Assembly (NCBI GenBank): GCA_905233795.1
Contig: CAJOFP010000031.1
Coordinates: forward strand, 1-6,914
DNA length: 6,914 bases
Direction of reading: 5' to 3'
DNA from: an uncultured Oscillibacter sp.
GTDB lineage: Bacteria > Bacillota > Clostridia > Oscillospirales > Oscillospiraceae
The position numbers and the translations under genes were made by a program. Under the pieces are notes generated by a model. It saw only the letters and a list, made by a program, of their open reading frames with translations, did no database searches and had not been told where the DNA came from. Shown here piece after piece: positions 5,168 to 6,914 of this stretch (positions within the stretch are counted from its first letter, which is position 1; each line of letters opens with the position of its first letter).

Positions 5168-5932
5168 ATGTTAAATATCATGACAGGCGTGATTTTCAAC
5201 GCGTTTTTCGGCGCGATTGCGAACGCGGAAGCGTTAAAATTTCAAGTCCCCGGAGAGTTGATTTTATTCGGACAATCTGTCTTGACGGGATTCGCGGCGG
5301 CGGTTTTATACGATTGGATTCGCCCGTTTCGATACCGCTGGCCCCGCGCCGCGTCCGCGCTGGATTTTTTATACGGGATTTTATTGGCTTTCACGGGCGT
5401 ATTATTTTTATTAAAAATCGCCGGCGGACAATGGCGCGGCTATCTCGTCGCCGGTATCGCGGGCGGCATGTTGATTTATTTTCAGATTTTCTCAAGATTT
5501 TTACGTCCCGTCTGGGATTTCTGGGCGGATACCGCCGGGACTTTGGCTTATTTATTATCCTCGCCCTTGCGCTGGACGAAAAATTTTTGTAAAAATACCG
5601 TGATAAAATTCAAAAATCTCTTTTATTTTACGCGAAAAAAGGATATAATAAAAACAGTTTATTCCGAGAGAAAATCCTGTCGCGGGGGTGAACATCATGG
5701 ACGAGAACAAGCAAAGCGCGGGACGCGGCGCGAGACGCAATCTCAAACAAAATCCCAAGAAAAACAAAAACGCGCAAAGCAAAAAGAAAAAAATCCGGCG
5801 CGGGGGAAGCGTCGCGGCGTTTCTGGCGGCGCTGTTACTCTTAATCGCGCTGGGATTGCGTCTGCGCGAACTCAACGCCCAAGTCGAACAGGCGCGTCAG
5901 GAACGGGATCAATATCAGGTCCGCGTCGATGA
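5168..5932 (+). CDS. yabQ: Spore cortex protein YabQ; frame runs on into divIC (probable frameshift or read-on tail)
   Basis: The conserved part is residues about 25-155: ELILFGQSVLTGFAAAVLYDWIRPFRY, then hydrophobic segments at about 63-84, 91-109 and 115-131, ending in a basic amphipathic stretch (RWTKNFCKNTVIKFKN). This is the YabQ pattern of a membrane protein needed for spore cortex formation in B. subtilis. The intact frame gives 254 residues, but the last ~80 (from about 177) are the out-of-frame reading of divIC, Arg/Ser/Gly-rich and not protein-like, overlapping that gene by 236 bp. A shift at the A6 tract 5635-5640 would end the protein at TGA 5689-5691 (174 residues) or TAA 5646-5648, both normal YabQ lengths. 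ATG 5168 has no clear ribosome site and is likely coupled to yabP; in-frame ATG 5180 is an alternative. Identity is firm for the first 158 codons; the true end is uncertain. Confidence 0.8.
   Translation: MLNIMTGVIFNAFFGAIANAEALKFQVPGELILFGQSVLTGFAAAVLYDWIRPFRYRWPRAASALDFLYGILLAFTGVLFLLKIAGGQWRGYLVAGIAGGMLIYFQIFSRFLRPVWDFWADTAGTLAYLLSSPLRWTKNFCKNTVIKFKNLFYFTRKKDIIKTVYSERKSCRGGEHHGREQAKRGTRRETQSQTKSQEKQKRAKQKEKNPARGKRRGVSGGAVTLNRAGIASARTQRPSRTGASGTGSISGPRR
5683..5688 (+). promoter_or_regulatory. Ribosome binding site for divIC
   Basis: CGGGGG lies 8 nt before ATG 5697. An in-frame GTG at 5688 overlaps the motif itself, so the ATG (MDENKQ) is chosen. Confidence 0.6.
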
Positions 5933-6068
5933 GTTACAGCGGCAGAACGCCGCTTTGTCCGCCGATTTGGAAGAGGGCGTGACATCCGAGAAAATGCAGG
6001 AAATCGCCCGCGGCGAACTGGGTATGGTTCTCCCCGGCGAATATGTGTTTTATAACACCGATTCTTAA
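5697..6068 (+). CDS. divIC: Cell division protein DivIC (FtsB-like septum initiator)
   Basis: A 123-residue bitopic membrane protein. Residues 1-37 are cytoplasmic and very basic (KQNPKKNKNAQSKKKKIRR). Residues 38-55 form one transmembrane helix (VAAFLAALLLLIALGL). Residues 57-92 form an extracellular coiled coil (LNAQVEQARQERDQYQVR, then ELQRQNAALSADLEE). The family C-terminal motif EIARGELGMVLPGEYVFYN is at 102-120. DivIC pairs with FtsL and DivIB/FtsQ at the divisome and helps trigger septal peptidoglycan synthesis. Length is typical (105-125). Its position after yabQ and before the S1 gene is the conserved one. The yabQ frame overlaps its first 236 bp; codon use and motifs show this frame is the genuine one there. 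Confidence 0.93.
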   Translation: MDENKQSAGRGARRNLKQNPKKNKNAQSKKKKIRRGGSVAAFLAALLLLIALGLRLRELNAQVEQARQERDQYQVRVDELQRQNAALSADLEEGVTSEKMQEIARGELGMVLPGEYVFYNTDS

Positions 6069-6209
6069 AATTTTTAAAATTTCAAAATCTTAATTTTATC
6101 TAAATTATAAAAATATCCAATATTAAAATATTATAAAATTATTAAAATTAATTTATATTATTATGCTTTTTAAATTATTTTTTAAAATTTCGGAAGGGGA
6201 AATTGGGGC

Positions 6210-6908
6210 ATGGAGCCGCAGGCGGGTATGATTCTTGAGGGCAAAGTGACGACGATTACCAATTTCGGCGCGTTCGTATCGCTGGAAAATCGCCGTTCGG
6301 GACTGGTACATATTTCAGAAATCGCTAACGCGTATGTCAATAACGTGCGCGATTATCTGGAAGAGGGCCAGACCGTCAAAGTCTTGGTGCTGTCCACCGA
6401 CAACGGAAAAATCAATCTTTCAATTAAAAAAGCTCTGTCCCGTTCCGATTCCGATCCGTCGGCGTCCGTCCCGTCCGATAAAGACGCGGCGAACCAGCCG
6501 GACGCCCATCGCGGTCAAAACGCGAATCAGCCGGACGCCAATCGCAATCACGGCGCAAGTCAACAGGCGGACGCCTATCGCGGTCACGGCGCAAATCAAC
6601 CGGATGACAAACGCTATCACAACGCGAACCAGCAATCGGACGACAAGCGCGGCGCGGGTCACGGCGCGAATAATTATAATAACGCGTCACGCCCGTTCCG
6701 TCCGTCGCGTCCGGCGCAGAACAATCGCAATCAGAATAATAGCAATAGCAATAACAACCGGTCACAATCGTCATCCACCCTGCCGCCGTCCGGCGATCAG
6801 GCGTTCGAGGACAAGCTCAAACGCTTTTTATCTTCCTCCGAAGGCAAAATCGCCGATTTAAACCGCGGTCTCGACGGTAAACGCGGCGGCGGTCGCCGGA
6901 AACGCTAA
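6210..6908 (+). CDS. yabR: YabR-type S1 RNA-binding protein with repetitive low-complexity tail
   Basis: A 232-residue protein. Residues 5-75 are one S1/OB-fold RNA-binding domain: GMILEGKVTTITNFGAFV, then SGLVHISEIANAYVNNVRDY, GQTVKVLVL and GKINLSIKKA. Residues 94-152 are degenerate 11-14 residue repeats (ANQPDAxRxxx), 168-190 are Asn/Ser-rich, and the last 34 hold a conserved tail, FEDKLKRFLSSSEGKIADL, then a basic GKRGGGRRKR end. This S1-linker-basic tail layout is known from clostridial YabR homologues; B. subtilis YabR is only about 130 residues. It likely binds RNA or ribosomes in the cytoplasm; the precise role is unknown. GGAAGGGGA at 6192-6200 precedes ATG 6210 by 9 nt. A 141-bp A/T spacer with no visible terminator or clear promoter separates it from divIC. 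Confidence 0.88.
   Translation: MEPQAGMILEGKVTTITNFGAFVSLENRRSGLVHISEIANAYVNNVRDYLEEGQTVKVLVLSTDNGKINLSIKKALSRSDSDPSASVPSDKDAANQPDAHRGQNANQPDANRNHGASQQADAYRGHGANQPDDKRYHNANQQSDDKRGAGHGANNYNNASRPFRPSRPAQNNRNQNNSNSNNNRSQSSSTLPPSGDQAFEDKLKRFLSSSEGKIADLNRGLDGKRGGGRRKR
6489..6665 (+). repeat. Five in-frame degenerate repeats (33-42 bp) in the S1 protein gene
   Basis: Units begin at 6489, 6522, 6555, 6591 and 6624 and encode 11, 11, 12, 11 and 14 residues built on Ala-Asn-Gln-Pro-Asp-Ala-x-Arg, often closing in His-Gly or Gln-Asn. The DNA is similar between units (GCGAAYCAGCCGGACGCC in the first two), so duplication is recent relative to the S1 domain. Confidence 0.8.
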
Positions 6909-6914
6909 AAAAAT

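Noticed and set aside
5050..5592. Long + strand open frame across the yabP end and yabQ
   Set aside because: Arg/Ile-rich translation with no family features, covering conserved yabP and yabQ in another frame; a shadow.
6334..6861. Other-frame and minus-strand open frames over the S1 gene repeats
   Set aside because: They arise from the G/C-rich repeats and give Arg/Ile/Thr-only proteins; no ribosome sites or domains.
1..6914. A wholly new multi-gene system
   Set aside because: From the flippase to yabR, genes and order match a known conserved Firmicute cluster; novelty is limited to the repeat element, the yabQ end and the low-complexity inserts.

Overview
The window carries one co-directional gene block, all on the + strand, that matches the Bacillus/Clostridia sporulation and division neighbourhood known in B. 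subtilis as yabM-yabN(mazG)-yabO(rqcP)-yabP-yabQ-divIC-yabR. The presence of YabP and YabQ, which are restricted to endospore formers, together with HemZ and an HU gene placed between mazG and rqcP, points to an anaerobic, spore-forming Clostridia-type Firmicute. I cannot name the genus. The coding parts mix GCG/GGC/CGC with TTA/AAA/AAT codons, while the spacers are almost pure A/T. TGA and TAA both serve as stops, so the code is standard.

Layout: (1) 1-594, the 3' end of hemZ (radical SAM, coproporphyrinogen dehydrogenase-like), cut by the window edge. (2) 760-1173, a small coiled-coil plus zinc-ribbon protein of unknown function. (3) 1296-2951, a 551-residue polytopic flippase of the SpoVB/YabM branch of the MOP superfamily. 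(4) 3043-4002, a two-domain MazG nucleotide pyrophosphohydrolase with an unusual Q/N/D repeat insert. (5) 4098-4379, DNA-binding protein HU. (6) 4402-4656, RqcP (S4 RNA-binding protein of ribosome quality control). (7) 4686-4810, a 125-bp MITE-like inverted-repeat element between rqcP and yabP. (8) 4887-5165 yabP and 5168 onward yabQ, sporulation proteins. (9) 5697-6068 divIC (FtsB-like division protein). (10) 6210-6908, a YabR-type S1-domain protein with a low-complexity repeat tail.

Functionally the block joins envelope precursor export (flippase), nucleotide-pool cleaning (MazG), nucleoid and translation quality factors (HU, RqcP, S1 protein), spore envelope factors (YabP, YabQ) and septum formation (DivIC). 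That mixture is the ancestral arrangement for this locus rather than a novel system. No tRNA, rRNA, CRISPR array or clear intrinsic terminator was found.

The points most worth a second look are: the inverted-repeat element splitting rqcP from yabP, with a sigma-E-like -10 box just downstream; the yabQ reading frame running 236 bp into divIC, with an A6 tract forming an A-AAA-AAG heptamer exactly where a one-base shift would restore a tidy yabQ end; and in-frame tandem repeats in MazG and the S1 protein.
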